Translations under genes and position numbers: made by a program
Notes under the pieces: model-generated
Seen by the model: the letters and a program-made list of their open reading frames with translations, nothing else
Databases searched by the model: none
Told to the model about the DNA's origin: nothing
Part shown: in pieces, positions 52,412 to 61,790 of the stretch
How the letters are laid out: every line of letters starts with the position of its first letter
How positions within the stretch are numbered: position 1 is the stretch's first letter
From: CALSMU01 sp965230225
Lineage (GTDB): Bacteria; Bacteroidota; Bacteroidia; Flavobacteriales_D; Parvicellaceae
Length of the DNA stretch: 64,000 bases
NCBI GenBank assembly: GCA_965230225.1
Contig: CBDDKM010000003.1
Coordinates: 558,001-622,000 of the forward strand
Reading direction: 5' to 3'

Positions 52412-53848
52412 TTGAGTCAAACCACTCATATAACATTAGATACTAATCTTCAGCAAACCATCTCTGCAGATCAGGCCTGGCATTATCGCATAGTACCCGA
52501 ACAAAACGGCGAAGAAAGTTGTCAGTTTTATATCGCTCCAAGAGAGGATAAAGAGGCACTGCAAATAGAACTGGAAATTGTATTGGGAAAATCTGTTACC
52601 CTTACCGAATACAATGAGGATGAGGTAAACAAAGCCCTTAATAAATACTACAGAAGAGCTGGAGAAGGAAAAGTATCCATTACTACCGACGATGCCTACG
52701 ATGAGCATTTTGTTTCCAAACTTATCAGCGAATCAAAAGCATTGGGAAGTAGTGATATTCACATTGAGATTTATGATGAAAAAGCCCGAATTCGATTGAG
52801 AATTGATGGAGCTTTGATCGAAAAATACAAGCTTAATAAAGACGAGTATAATGGTTTAGTTAGTGTAATTAAACTAAAGAGTGGAATGGACATCGCAGAG
52901 CGAAGAAAGCCACAAGATGGTCGTTATACTCATAAAATTGAAGAAGAAGATTTTGATCTTCGTGTTTCTGTGTTGCCAACTCTAAGAGGAGAAAAAGTGG
53001 TAATGCGTATCCTGTCTAACGATGCCGGAAACTTGTTTCTGGACGATTTAGGTTTTTCGGAAAGAGAGTTGAAAGACTATCGGGAGAATGTATATAAACC
53101 GGAAGGGATTGTGTTAATAAGCGGGCCTACAGGTTCCGGTAAAACCACCACTCTTTACGCTACTCTACAAGAGTTGAATGAGGAGAAGAGAAACATAATG
53201 ACGGTGGAAGACCCGGTGGAATACACTCTAGAGGGAATTAATCAGGTACAGGTAAAAGAAGACATTGAGTTGACTTTTGCTGCTGCTTTGAGGTCTTTCT
53301 TAAGGCAAGATCCTGATATTATTATGCTAGGGGAGATTCGTGATGAAACTACGGCCGCAATGGCAGTAAGAGCAGCATTAACTGGTCACCTGGTTCTGTC
53401 TACCATACACACCAACTCTGCCTGGGAAATCACTACAAGATTATCGGATATGGGAGTGCCGGACTTTTTAGTTTCAGGTACTCTAAACCTTGCCGTGGCT
53501 CAACGATTGGTAAGAAAACTTTGTCCTCATTGTAAAACAGAAACCACAAAAGAGTTAGAATTTCCAACGGCTTATCAACCTAAACATATACCAACAAAAC
53601 ACGCTACCTCTACTGGATGTGATAGTTGTTATTATACAGGGTATAAAGGAAGAAAAGCAGTATATGAAGTAATTCCTATCGACAGGGAATTATCCGAATT
53701 GATAAAAAAGAAAAACAATAGTACCACAGTCGATGCCATTCTGGAAGAAAAGGGCATTAAGAGCCTGGCAGATAGTGCCTATCAACTGTTTTTGGATGAA
53801 GTAACATCCTTTGAAGAAATTTATCCCATTTTGGCTTCTAATTTTTAG
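52412..53848 (+). CDS. gspE: GspE/PilB-family secretion ATPase
   Basis: The 478-residue hexameric ATPase powers pseudopilus or pilus assembly. Motifs seen are GPTGSGKTTT (Walker A, about 238-247), IMTVEDPVEYTLEGINQVQV (Asp box), DIIMLGEIRDETTAAMAVRAALTGH (Walker B), the STIHTN His box, and a zinc site CPHC...CDSC (about 371-406). The N-terminal domain is short. The start is TTG at 52412: no ATG exists before the catalytic core. No PilT-like retraction ATPase is found in the operon, which favours a secretion-type system. Confidence 0.93.
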   Translation: MSQTTHITLDTNLQQTISADQAWHYRIVPEQNGEESCQFYIAPREDKEALQIELEIVLGKSVTLTEYNEDEVNKALNKYYRRAGEGKVSITTDDAYDEHFVSKLISESKALGSSDIHIEIYDEKARIRLRIDGALIEKYKLNKDEYNGLVSVIKLKSGMDIAERRKPQDGRYTHKIEEEDFDLRVSVLPTLRGEKVVMRILSNDAGNLFLDDLGFSERELKDYRENVYKPEGIVLISGPTGSGKTTTLYATLQELNEEKRNIMTVEDPVEYTLEGINQVQVKEDIELTFAAALRSFLRQDPDIIMLGEIRDETTAAMAVRAALTGHLVLSTIHTNSAWEITTRLSDMGVPDFLVSGTLNLAVAQRLVRKLCPHCKTETTKELEFPTAYQPKHIPTKHATSTGCDSCYYTGYKGRKAVYEVIPIDRELSELIKKKNNSTTVDAILEEKGIKSLADSAYQLFLDEVTSFEEIYPILASNF

Positions 53849-53870
53849 AGCCAAAGAAAAACGTGAAGTT

Positions 53871-55814
53871 ATGAACGGATTTAGAAAATATTTAAAATGT
53901 GCCATTCTTGCACTGTTCTTATTACCGGCAATTAGCTGGGGGCAGGACCGCTTTGATGGTATTCAGAAAGATTTGAATGCCTATGCCCAAAAGTACGAGG
54001 GAATGGAGAATACGGTGGAGCTTTCTGTGAGTAATTCTTCTCTGCAAGAGTTTATCAGAGGCATAGCCATGTCCAACCAGTTAAATGTGCATATCGATCC
54101 GTCGATTAATAGCACCATTACGAATAATTTTAATAGTGCAAGGGTGAAGGATGTGTTCTTGTTTTTGTGCAGGCAATATCAATTGGACATTCAGTTTACC
54201 GGGAGCATATTATCCTTTACCAAGTATGTGGAGCCCGAAAAACCTAAAGAAATTTTTAAGGCTCATGTACCAGACGTTAATTATAAAGTGGAAAATGATT
54301 TTCTTTCATTAAAACTGAAAAGAGATACCATCGATTATGTGGCAGAGCACATTACTGAACTAACTGGAAAAAATGTTATTCTGGCTCCGGATGTAAAAGG
54401 GAAAAAAGTAAGCGTGTACATCAAGAATCGTCCGTTTGATGATGCCATGAACAAAATGGGATTATCTAATGGATTAAAGGTTACCAAGACATCGGATAAC
54501 TTTTACTATGTAGAATTAGCTGATACTAAACCTGAAAACACTGCTTCTAATAATAGCAATAATAGAAACAACAGAGGGAACAAGAATAACAAGAATCAGA
54601 AGAATGGAAACGGAGAATTCGAAGTAACCATTATAGATGATTACTTTGTAACAGTAAAAGCTCAAAATGTTTCTACCCAAAGTGTTATCGAAGAAGTTTC
54701 CAAAGCCATGCTTCAGAACTACTTCCTATACGATATCCCTCAGGGGAGCTCTACTCTTTTTATGGAGAATGCCACTTACGATGAGTTTTTAGCTTACTTA
54801 CTAAGTGGTTCGGATTATACCTTTAAAAAGCAGGAAGATGTATTCCTAATTGGAAACAAGAATTCTGAATCGTTAAGGCAAACCAAGTTAATTGAATTAG
54901 AAAACAGAAGGGTAGAGTATGTGTTGGAATCAGTTCCTGCCAAATTAAAAGAAGGAATTGAGATTACGGAGTTCAAGGAGTTAAATGGACTTATTGTTTC
55001 CGGTTCAGCTACTGATATTAGAGAAATAGATGATTTTATTAAGGTAATTGATGTGGTGGTGCCGGTTGTTACCATCGAAATTATTATAGCCGATGTAAAC
55101 GATACCAAGACCCTTTCTACTGGGATACAAGCCGGACTAGGTGAAGAACCAACGGTAAATCAATCAACAGGAACCATTACTCCAGGTGTAGATGTAAACT
55201 TGAGCACGGATGTCATTAATGATTTAATTCAGGGAGCTAACGGTACCGGATTGGTAAACCTTGGTAATGTTTCTCCTAACTTTTACTTAAACATCAGAGC
55301 GTTAGAAGAAGCTGGAGACGTGAACATTAAATCTACTCCAACAGTGGCTACCTTAAACGGGCACGAAACCACCATGAAAGTTGGAGATCAGCAATATTAT
55401 TTAGAAGTAAATAATCGAATTGTAGGGAACGGTCAATTGGGTACAGATGTGTTTCAAAGTCAGCAGTGGAAACCCGTAAATGCCGATTTGGCTATTACAA
55501 TTACGCCATTTATTTCAAAGGATGAGCAAATTACCTTATCAGTAAAAGTGGAGCAATCTACCTTTACCACCAAAGTATCAGAAACAGCTCCTCCTGGTCA
55601 ATCTACCAGAAGCTTCGAATCTTTAATTAGAGTGAAAAATGGAGAAATGGTACTGCTTGGAGGACTTAACGAAAACTCTAAAACAGAAACCTCTTCCGGA
55701 TTACCATTGTTGTCAAGAATCCCTGTCATTAAGTGGTTCTTTAGTTCCAGAACAAAATCGAAAGTAAAGAAACAATTAACCGTGTTTATTAAGCCATCTG
55801 TTTCCTACGAATAG
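53871..55814 (+). CDS. gspD: Secretin, outer-membrane channel (GspD/PilQ family)
   Basis: The product has about 648 residues with a signal peptide (cleavage after SWG, about residue 24). An STN-like N0 domain follows (EFIRGIAMSNQLNVHIDPS, about 55-120), then further N-domains, one rich in Asn with a NNSNNRNNRGNKNNKNQKNG linker (about 225-245). The secretin core ends with SSGLPLLSRIPVIKWFF and KKQLTVFIKP, the classic secretin C-terminus. It forms the outer-membrane gate. ATG 53871 is chosen because it gives a clean signal peptide. Confidence 0.93.
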   Translation: MNGFRKYLKCAILALFLLPAISWGQDRFDGIQKDLNAYAQKYEGMENTVELSVSNSSLQEFIRGIAMSNQLNVHIDPSINSTITNNFNSARVKDVFLFLCRQYQLDIQFTGSILSFTKYVEPEKPKEIFKAHVPDVNYKVENDFLSLKLKRDTIDYVAEHITELTGKNVILAPDVKGKKVSVYIKNRPFDDAMNKMGLSNGLKVTKTSDNFYYVELADTKPENTASNNSNNRNNRGNKNNKNQKNGNGEFEVTIIDDYFVTVKAQNVSTQSVIEEVSKAMLQNYFLYDIPQGSSTLFMENATYDEFLAYLLSGSDYTFKKQEDVFLIGNKNSESLRQTKLIELENRRVEYVLESVPAKLKEGIEITEFKELNGLIVSGSATDIREIDDFIKVIDVVVPVVTIEIIIADVNDTKTLSTGIQAGLGEEPTVNQSTGTITPGVDVNLSTDVINDLIQGANGTGLVNLGNVSPNFYLNIRALEEAGDVNIKSTPTVATLNGHETTMKVGDQQYYLEVNNRIVGNGQLGTDVFQSQQWKPVNADLAITITPFISKDEQITLSVKVEQSTFTTKVSETAPPGQSTRSFESLIRVKNGEMVLLGGLNENSKTETSSGLPLLSRIPVIKWFFSSRTKSKVKKQLTVFIKPSVSYE

Positions 55815-55817
55815 TAA

Positions 55818-57062
55818 ATGCTGAACCGATTCAAACATATTAATTTTTTGAAAAGCCGGATAGTTTCCGGAGTGGAAGCGCGTATTGATCAGCCTGGTGC
55901 AATTCAATACAGCTACACTCAATTGAAGAACTATTACGGAAACGTTTCCATTAAGAAATATTTAGAGTCGGTAGAAAATGTAGAGGAACTGGAAGCCCAA
56001 ATAGGAAAGAAAAAGAGTATTCCTTTTGCTCCTAACAGACCAGTGATTCTTAACGTAACCGGAAAGCAGGTTCTTATAAAGAAAATTGAAGAGGCACACG
56101 AAGATGATGATGCTTTGCTGTTGCAAAAAACACTTCCTGGAGCTCGAATTTCAGATTTTTATTTACAACGATTCTATCAGGAAAATGAAGTGTTTGTAGC
56201 GGTAATTAAGCAATCGGTATTGGACGAATTATTTGATCAGTTAAAATCGGTTGGATTTTACGTAATTAAAATTGTTTTAGGGCCCTTTGCAGCTGTTCCT
56301 TTTTTACCACAGTTGGTAAGAGATGGGATGGTAAAGTTACCGGGGTATTCCATCCGAATGAAAGGAGAGGAAATTGATTCGATTTTACCAACACCTTCCG
56401 GAGCAGAACCGATGGTGGTGATCGATGGAATGGAAATGCCTTTTAACTGTATTTCTGGGTTTACGGTAGCTCACTCGTTTTTTGAGCCGGATCATGAACT
56501 AGAGGAATTAGAAGAATCTTTCATAGAGACGGAAAAAACAGAGGTGAAATTTGGGATCTATCAGGTAGCATTGTTAAGGCTATTCTTTGTGGTGGTTATT
56601 TTCATGTCTGGTACCAGCCATTTTTTAACCACAAGCTACGAAGATGCATTGATGGAACTGTCCGATGTTTCGTCGGAACAAAGCAATACTTATCAGATCT
56701 ATCAAATCAAACAACAGGAACTGGTGGGTAGAATCAACTTACTGAACAATACAGGAGTATCCGGAAGAACTAACCTTTCGTTTTTTGCAGATAGAATAGG
56801 GGTGCTAACACCAAAGTCCATTCGATTGCTAGAAATGGAAATCGTTCCCGTAGTAAAAAAGTTAAAAGAAGATGAAAAAGTAGAGCTGGATCCAACGGTT
56901 ATTTTTATCGAAGGAGTGGCTCCCAATAGTTTAGATTTAAATGAGTGGTTGTCTAAACTCGATGAGGAAGATTGGATAGAAGAAACCACGCTTGTAAATT
57001 ATAGTCAAACCAATAAAGAGTATCCCGGAATATTTGAGCTGGTGATTCAATTAAATGGATAA
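55818..57062 (+). CDS. GspL-like inner-membrane platform protein (PilM-PilN-like fusion)
   Basis: The 414-residue protein has a cytoplasmic domain of about 245 residues without strong motifs. One transmembrane helix (LRLFFVVVIFMSGTSHFL, about 252-270) and a periplasmic coiled coil plus small alpha/beta domain (about 290-414, TPKSIRLLEMEIVPVV, IFIEGVAPNSLDLNEWLSKL) follow. That domain pattern is typical of PilN/GspL. The topology and position between the secretin and a GspM-like gene identify it as the GspL equivalent. Homology is inferred from layout more than from sequence blocks. Confidence 0.72.
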   Translation: MLNRFKHINFLKSRIVSGVEARIDQPGAIQYSYTQLKNYYGNVSIKKYLESVENVEELEAQIGKKKSIPFAPNRPVILNVTGKQVLIKKIEEAHEDDDALLLQKTLPGARISDFYLQRFYQENEVFVAVIKQSVLDELFDQLKSVGFYVIKIVLGPFAAVPFLPQLVRDGMVKLPGYSIRMKGEEIDSILPTPSGAEPMVVIDGMEMPFNCISGFTVAHSFFEPDHELEELEESFIETEKTEVKFGIYQVALLRLFFVVVIFMSGTSHFLTTSYEDALMELSDVSSEQSNTYQIYQIKQQELVGRINLLNNTGVSGRTNLSFFADRIGVLTPKSIRLLEMEIVPVVKKLKEDEKVELDPTVIFIEGVAPNSLDLNEWLSKLDEEDWIEETTLVNYSQTNKEYPGIFELVIQLNG

Positions 57063-57588
57063 ACAATTATCAAATAAGATTACTTTTTTCATTATCGCAG
57101 CACTGCTGTTGATATCGGGGAACTATATTTTCAATAATACCCTGGGAGGGACCTTTAAACTCAAACAAGAGTTTGAAGAAATGCTCATGGTTACAGAGTC
57201 TGAAAGAGACTATTCTGCCGATTTAAACATGGTTAATCAGCGATTAGAATCAATGGATAAATTGATGGTGGGGAAAGAACTGAGTGCCGGACAAGTTCAG
57301 CAACTCATCATGAAAAGAATTGAAGAGTTGAGAGGAGAGTTTAACGTGCAAATTACCAATGTGCCTGCTCCTCATCAATATAAAATGTCAGATTATACTG
57401 TCATTACAGGAATCTTCGAAGTAGAAGGAAGGTATGCAGATATTCTAATGCTGATCCACGAAATGGAAACCAGTTTTGATAAAGCCATACTGGCCTCGGT
57501 AAACTTCGAGGTAAAAAGAAATTTTATAAAAAATAAAGAGCAATTATATGCGACCTTATATTTTCAAAATATCAAAAAGAACGATTAG
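57055..57588 (+). CDS. GspM/PilO-like inner-membrane platform protein
   Basis: The 177-residue protein has one N-terminal transmembrane helix (about 9-26), a coiled coil (about 35-80) and a ferredoxin-like periplasmic domain (YTVITGIFEVEGRYADILMLIHEME, about 110-134), as in PilO/GspM. Its ATG overlaps the GspL-like stop by 8 bp, which fits the usual L-M (N-O) pairing. Confidence 0.75.
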   Translation: MDKQLSNKITFFIIAALLLISGNYIFNNTLGGTFKLKQEFEEMLMVTESERDYSADLNMVNQRLESMDKLMVGKELSAGQVQQLIMKRIEELRGEFNVQITNVPAPHQYKMSDYTVITGIFEVEGRYADILMLIHEMETSFDKAILASVNFEVKRNFIKNKEQLYATLYFQNIKKND

Positions 57589-58552
57589 CCTGATGACCAT
57601 CTTTTCGATGGTAGGGATATTTGTTCTAAGTAGTTGTAGGGATGTCTTTGAGACGGATTTAACCGGACAGGATATAACAGTTGTTATGCCGGTAGATTCG
57701 GCTTTAGTGACTGATATGACGGTACAGTTTAAATGGCAGGAAGTTGATGGTGCATCCGGTTACAGATTAGAAATTGTACAGCCTTCGTTTGCAGCACCAA
57801 CCTCTTACGAATTTGATTCAACTATTAGTACAACCGAAGCATTTATAGTATTGAATCCGGGGGAGTATCAGTGGAGGGTATCTGCTACTAACCATAGTTC
57901 AAGTAGTAATTATGAAACAAGAACCCTATACGTAGATTCTACTTTTGATTTGTCTACTCAAACCATGAATCTGATTACCCCGGAAAATGGATATTACACC
58001 AAAGACAGCATCATTTCGTTTGCTTGTCAGGAATTTTTAATTGCAGATCAGTACAATTTTGTGGTAAAAGAAGGAACGAACTGGAGTACAGCTAATGATG
58101 TGGAAGATGTAATCGCTTACGATAATGTGTATACTTCTTCAAACATATTTGATGAAGGAAATTACATGTGGCATGCAAGAGCGGAGAATAATTTGCCTTC
58201 TATAACGGCTTATTCTAATCAATGGACCTTTCATGTGGATCAGACCGCACCACCTGCCTCCAATATTGTAGAGCCTATAGCTACAACAACTCCGTTGTAT
58301 GCGGATAGTACTTTCTTGTTTGATTGGACCAGACCGACCGACGGAAGTACAGTTCAGGCTCCTAATTATGATAGAATATTAATTTATTCCGACACTACTC
58401 AAACGGCTATTTCTACTTACGAAATTCTTAACGAAGACAGTACATTAACATTGCCATCAACTGCCGGTGATTATTGGTGGAGAATACAGTCATTTGATGC
58501 AGTTGGAAATGAGCAAACAGAGTCAATTGCAGTGAAATTTGTAGTACAGTAA
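57548..58552 (+). CDS. Lipoprotein with fibronectin-III-like repeats inside secretion operon
   Basis: This lipoprotein of up to 334 residues has a lipobox LSSC (Cys at 30). The start at 57548 overlaps the GspM-like gene by 41 bp and supplies the basic signal residues KISKR; ATG 57593 is the alternative. Two or three Ig/fibronectin-like units follow, each with a VTDMTVQFKWQEVDGASGYRLEI / DSIISFACQEFLIADQYNFVV-type pattern and W-containing strands (YQWRVSATNHS, YMWHARAENN, YWWRIQSFDAVGN). It is in the operon position between platform genes and may be an accessory or surface component. Confidence 0.72.
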   Translation: MRPYIFKISKRTISLMTIFSMVGIFVLSSCRDVFETDLTGQDITVVMPVDSALVTDMTVQFKWQEVDGASGYRLEIVQPSFAAPTSYEFDSTISTTEAFIVLNPGEYQWRVSATNHSSSSNYETRTLYVDSTFDLSTQTMNLITPENGYYTKDSIISFACQEFLIADQYNFVVKEGTNWSTANDVEDVIAYDNVYTSSNIFDEGNYMWHARAENNLPSITAYSNQWTFHVDQTAPPASNIVEPIATTTPLYADSTFLFDWTRPTDGSTVQAPNYDRILIYSDTTQTAISTYEILNEDSTLTLPSTAGDYWWRIQSFDAVGNEQTESIAVKFVVQ

Positions 58553-59058
58553 TGAATAAAAAGACCAAAACCATAGTTATGTTAGTGATCGCCATAGGTA
58601 TATGGGGGTACTCTGCTATGGAGTGGTTAAACTATTGGTCAATCGATAACGGTGGAGATACTGTGCCTTCCGAAATTGTTCAGAATGTACCGGACGTGGT
58701 ATACGATGTGAAAAAAGAGTATGAGTTGATTGCTGATTATCAGGATCCGTTTCTTAAAAACGGAAAATATAAACCAAAGCAAATCAGTAATTATAACCCA
58801 TCAAAAGCTCCACAACCTAACAGAAATAATCCGGTTAAACCAAAAGTGGAACCAGCTGCTTATTTGTGGCCACAATTTGAGTATTCTGGTACGGTAGCAG
58901 GTAATAACAAAGAAATATTGGGACTGTTAAAGGTAGATGGTTCCGACAGAATTTTAAAAAAGGGAGATGTGTTTTCCGGTCTTAAGGTAGTTCAGGTATC
59001 TAAAGAGAGTGTAACCGTTTCTAATGGTAAAGAAGAAAAAGTAATTCCTAAAAAATAA
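58552..59058 (+). CDS. GspC/PilP-like bridging protein
   Basis: The 168-residue protein has one N-terminal membrane helix (about 7-24), a Pro/Asn-rich linker (about 70-100) and a small beta domain (FEYSGTVAGNNKEILGLLKVDGSDRILKKGD). That domain matches the HR domain of GspC/PilP, which links inner-membrane platform and secretin N0. The ATG overlaps the preceding stop by one base. Confidence 0.75.
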   Translation: MNKKTKTIVMLVIAIGIWGYSAMEWLNYWSIDNGGDTVPSEIVQNVPDVVYDVKKEYELIADYQDPFLKNGKYKPKQISNYNPSKAPQPNRNNPVKPKVEPAAYLWPQFEYSGTVAGNNKEILGLLKVDGSDRILKKGDVFSGLKVVQVSKESVTVSNGKEEKVIPKK

Positions 59059-59060
59059 TC

Positions 59061-59738
59061 ATGAGGTATTTAATTGTATTCATCATATCCATTCTGGCTT
59101 TCGAAGCTAGTGCTCAGTTTGAAGAAAAGAAAACTCAGGTCATTCCAATTTCTCACGAAGATGAGAGTATTAAAATAGAGGTGGATAACACTGGTAAAAA
59201 GATTTCTGTGGACCATGGTAAAATGTATTATTGGGTAAAAACAAAAGAATTACATCAAAGCAGAGGAGGATATGAAGGTAGACTTGCTCATGGAGAATAC
59301 AGAGCTTTTTACACTGATAAGCAGCTAAAGTCTAAAGGGAATTTTCATTATGGATTAAAAAATGGAGAGTGGAAAGAGTGGTACCCAAATGGAGAGATAA
59401 AAAAGGTGAAAAACTATTCTCACGGACAGTTAAATGGCCAGTATGTTGATTATAACCCTAATGGTTCTATTAATGTAAGGGGAAACTATAAAAATGGGAA
59501 GTTACATGGAAAGACCATCGGTTATGAAAATGGGAAAGAAACTTTTTCTAAAGAGTATAGAAATGGTCAGGAAGTAGTTAAGACAGAGAAGAAAGAAAAG
59601 GAAGAGAAAGGAACAAAAGAAGAAAAAGAAGAAGTTAAGGAGAAAGAGAGTAAGAACAAGAAGGAGAAAAAAGTAAAAGCTCCTAAAAAGCCAAAAGAAG
59701 AAAAACCTTCTAAAACAGAAAAGGAAAAAAAGGAGTGA
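59061..59738 (+). CDS. Secreted YwqK/MORN-variant repeat protein with Lys/Glu-rich tail
   Basis: The 225-residue product has a signal peptide (cleavage after EASA, residue 18). Four or five MORN-variant repeats follow (HYGLKNGEWKEWYPNGEIKKVKNYSHGQLNGQYVDYNPNGS and similar, about 75-165). The 50-residue C-terminus is almost only Lys and Glu (about 170-225). YwqK-like repeats occur in Bacteroidota as stand-alone proteins of unknown function, and one in the middle of a secretion operon is unusual. The stop overlaps the GTG of the next gene (GTGA). Confidence 0.78.
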   Translation: MRYLIVFIISILAFEASAQFEEKKTQVIPISHEDESIKIEVDNTGKKISVDHGKMYYWVKTKELHQSRGGYEGRLAHGEYRAFYTDKQLKSKGNFHYGLKNGEWKEWYPNGEIKKVKNYSHGQLNGQYVDYNPNGSINVRGNYKNGKLHGKTIGYENGKETFSKEYRNGQEVVKTEKKEKEEKGTKEEKEEVKEKESKNKKEKKVKAPKKPKEEKPSKTEKEKKE

Positions 59739-60988
59739 AAAAAGTAAAGGGAGGTGCATTACTTTATTCGTTGTTTATTGTACTCGTTGTAGGAGTGCTG
59801 CTTTCCGTTGTGCTTAACCTTACCTATTTTTCTAAGGCCAATTACATTCGTTTTTCAAAAGTTAATCACACCAGGTGGAATGCCGATTCCGGTTTGCAAT
59901 TGCTGTTGAGTAATACTCCTCCACTGGAATTAAATGAGGAAAAAATATTGGATTTGTTTGGAGAAGAAACCGATTCTGTTGAGCTGAAAAGACTAGGGTG
60001 GGGAATGTTTGAAGTCATTACCTCCAAAGGAATTTACAAAGGAAAAACAAGTAACAGAGCAGCACTAATTGGAACCAAAACCGAAAGTAATCTGGCACTG
60101 TACCTTACTGATCGTAACAGGCCTCTTTCGTTAGCCGGAAAAACAGAAGTACGTGGCAATTGTAAACTACCCAAGAAGGGAGTGAAGCGTGCTTACATTG
60201 AAGGAACGAGTTATACAGGGAACAGAATGATTTATGGCGATTACAGTACTAGCGATAAGCAATTACCAAAGTATAATGCAGCCCTCGTAGAAGCCATTAA
60301 CAATCGTTTTAGTGAGCAAAATACGGATTCTGTGGTAGCAATAGAAATGCTGCCGGATAGCTTGAATCATCCTTTTTTAGAAAAAACCATTGTGGCTTAT
60401 AGTTCTTCTCACATTGTAATCGAAAACCAGTACTTGTCGGGCAATATAATTGTACGTTCTGATAAGAGCATTACAGTTAGAAATTCTTCCGTACTGGAAA
60501 ATGTAATGTTGTTTGCACCAATGGTTTATTTTGAAAATCAATTTGAAGGAACGGTGCAGGCATTTACTACGGATAGTTTGGTGGTGGAAGAGGATGTGCA
60601 GTTAAAGTACCCATCTGCTTTATGCCTCATCCAGGAAAGGAAATCTGAGTGGGTGCATTTTATTTCTGTAGGAGAGCGAACACAGCTTTCGGGAGCTATT
60701 TTTATGTTGCAAAAGGAATACGATTTCAGGAAGCCTATTCGGCTCAATTTGGCTAAAGAAACGGAGGTAACCGGAGATATTTACCTCAATGGAACCATCG
60801 AACACCAGGGAAGTATTTTTGGAAGCCTGTATTGTTATCAGTTTACCTTAAAAACCCCTGGGTCGGTATATGAAAATCATTTGCTAAACGCAGTTATATC
60901 GAATAAAGAGCGACCGGAATTATTTGTGGGAGCCAATTTGTTAGAGAGTAAAAAAGGAAAAAGAACCATTATAGAGTGGCTAAACTAA
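59735..60988 (+). CDS. Pilin-like N-terminus (GspK/PilX-like) fused to beta-solenoid-like domain
   Basis: The 417-residue protein starts at GTG 59735. The N-terminal KGGALLYSLFIVLVVGVLLSVVL segment resembles PilX/GspK-type prepilins: Gly cleavage site, hydrophobic helix, and no Glu at +5, as in GspK. Residues about 190-400 consist of short valine/isoleucine-rich repeats (IVIENQYLSGNIIVRSDKSITVRNSSVLENVMLFAPMVYFEN, ETEVTGDIYLNGTIEHQGSIFGSLY) that look like a right-handed beta-solenoid. They are not the alpha-helical GspK body. It may be a tip-like or adhesive minor pseudopilin. Confidence 0.68.
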   Translation: MKKVKGGALLYSLFIVLVVGVLLSVVLNLTYFSKANYIRFSKVNHTRWNADSGLQLLLSNTPPLELNEEKILDLFGEETDSVELKRLGWGMFEVITSKGIYKGKTSNRAALIGTKTESNLALYLTDRNRPLSLAGKTEVRGNCKLPKKGVKRAYIEGTSYTGNRMIYGDYSTSDKQLPKYNAALVEAINNRFSEQNTDSVVAIEMLPDSLNHPFLEKTIVAYSSSHIVIENQYLSGNIIVRSDKSITVRNSSVLENVMLFAPMVYFENQFEGTVQAFTTDSLVVEEDVQLKYPSALCLIQERKSEWVHFISVGERTQLSGAIFMLQKEYDFRKPIRLNLAKETEVTGDIYLNGTIEHQGSIFGSLYCYQFTLKTPGSVYENHLLNAVISNKERPELFVGANLLESKKGKRTIIEWLN

Positions 60989-61320
60989 CGAACATAAAGG
61001 TAAAAGGAGCTATCCTGTTGGAACCTCTGGTGGCTATGGTAATTATCAGTGCTGTACTTACTCTTGGGGCAATGGTTATGGGAAATATGGCCAAAGGGAA
61101 CGATAGCTTTGTTCGGTTTAAAGCCTTAAATATGATTGAGTCTCTCAGTGTTAATCTGGAAGATTTAGAAGATGAAAGTTTTAGTGAAAAGCATTTTGAT
61201 ATAGATAAAGAGGTGAGTAAATATGGGCAAACTGAAGATGTGTATCAAATTACGTGGACGGTTAGAGTAAAAGGAGAAAAGGACATTGTATTACAGCAAA
61301 ATCAGTTGATTTGCGAATGA
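60976..61320 (+). CDS. Minor pseudopilin (GspI/PilV-like)
   Basis: The 114-residue product starts at GTG 60976, overlapping the preceding stop by 13 bp. The leader ends at Gly11 and is followed by AILLEPLVAMVIISAVLTLG, with Glu at +5. The mature body of about 100 residues has a coiled helix and a few strands. Size and position before the PilW/GspJ-like gene suit a GspI-type minor pseudopilin. Confidence 0.75.
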   Translation: MAKLTNIKVKGAILLEPLVAMVIISAVLTLGAMVMGNMAKGNDSFVRFKALNMIESLSVNLEDLEDESFSEKHFDIDKEVSKYGQTEDVYQITWTVRVKGEKDIVLQQNQLICE

Positions 61321-61790
61321 AGAAACTAAGAAAAATACCGGGATTTACTCTGTTGGAGGCAATGGTGGCAGTAATGTTAACCTCGTTTCTGGTGTTGTTG
61401 ACGTTTCAGATTTACATGAATTTTAATCAAACTTATTTTGCTCTGGAAAACACTACCAATAACCTAAACGAGTTATTATTATTTAAAGGAGCAATAGATA
61501 GAGATTGGTACGATACTTATCATCCAACCAAACAGGAAGAAACTTTGGTGCTAGATAAAAACAAGCAAGAGGTAAGGTATACTTTTGAGGAGGAATGGAT
61601 CATTAGAGAAGCAGTCAGAAAAGACACCTTTAAGATACTGGTAAAAGAATTGGAGTTTGTAGAGCTGGGAGAGGGTTCAGGAGTGTTAGAAAAGGTAAAG
61701 TTGACCTTAGAAAAGAACAAACAGGAGTATTTCATTACCTTAGATAAAAATCACGACATCAAAACAAAAATGGCCTTAAGTGAGCAGTAG
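61317..61790 (+). CDS. Minor pseudopilin (GspJ/PilW-like)
   Basis: The 157-residue product starts at ATG 61317 (ATGA overlap with the previous stop). The leader MKKLRKIPG is followed by the canonical FTLLEAMVAVMLTSFLV prepilin helix with Glu at +5. The body is Lys/Glu-rich with alternating strands. It overlaps the GspF gene by 11 bp, so the last three genes form a tightly coupled set. Confidence 0.82.
   Translation: MKKLRKIPGFTLLEAMVAVMLTSFLVLLTFQIYMNFNQTYFALENTTNNLNELLLFKGAIDRDWYDTYHPTKQEETLVLDKNKQEVRYTFEEEWIIREAVRKDTFKILVKELEFVELGEGSGVLEKVKLTLEKNKQEYFITLDKNHDIKTKMALSEQ

Noticed and set aside
59502..59759. Minus-strand Phe/Leu-rich open frame resembling a membrane protein
   Set aside because: It is the mirror of the Lys/Glu-rich tail (AAG/GAA codons) of the YwqK protein; the hydrophobic look is an artefact of low complexity.
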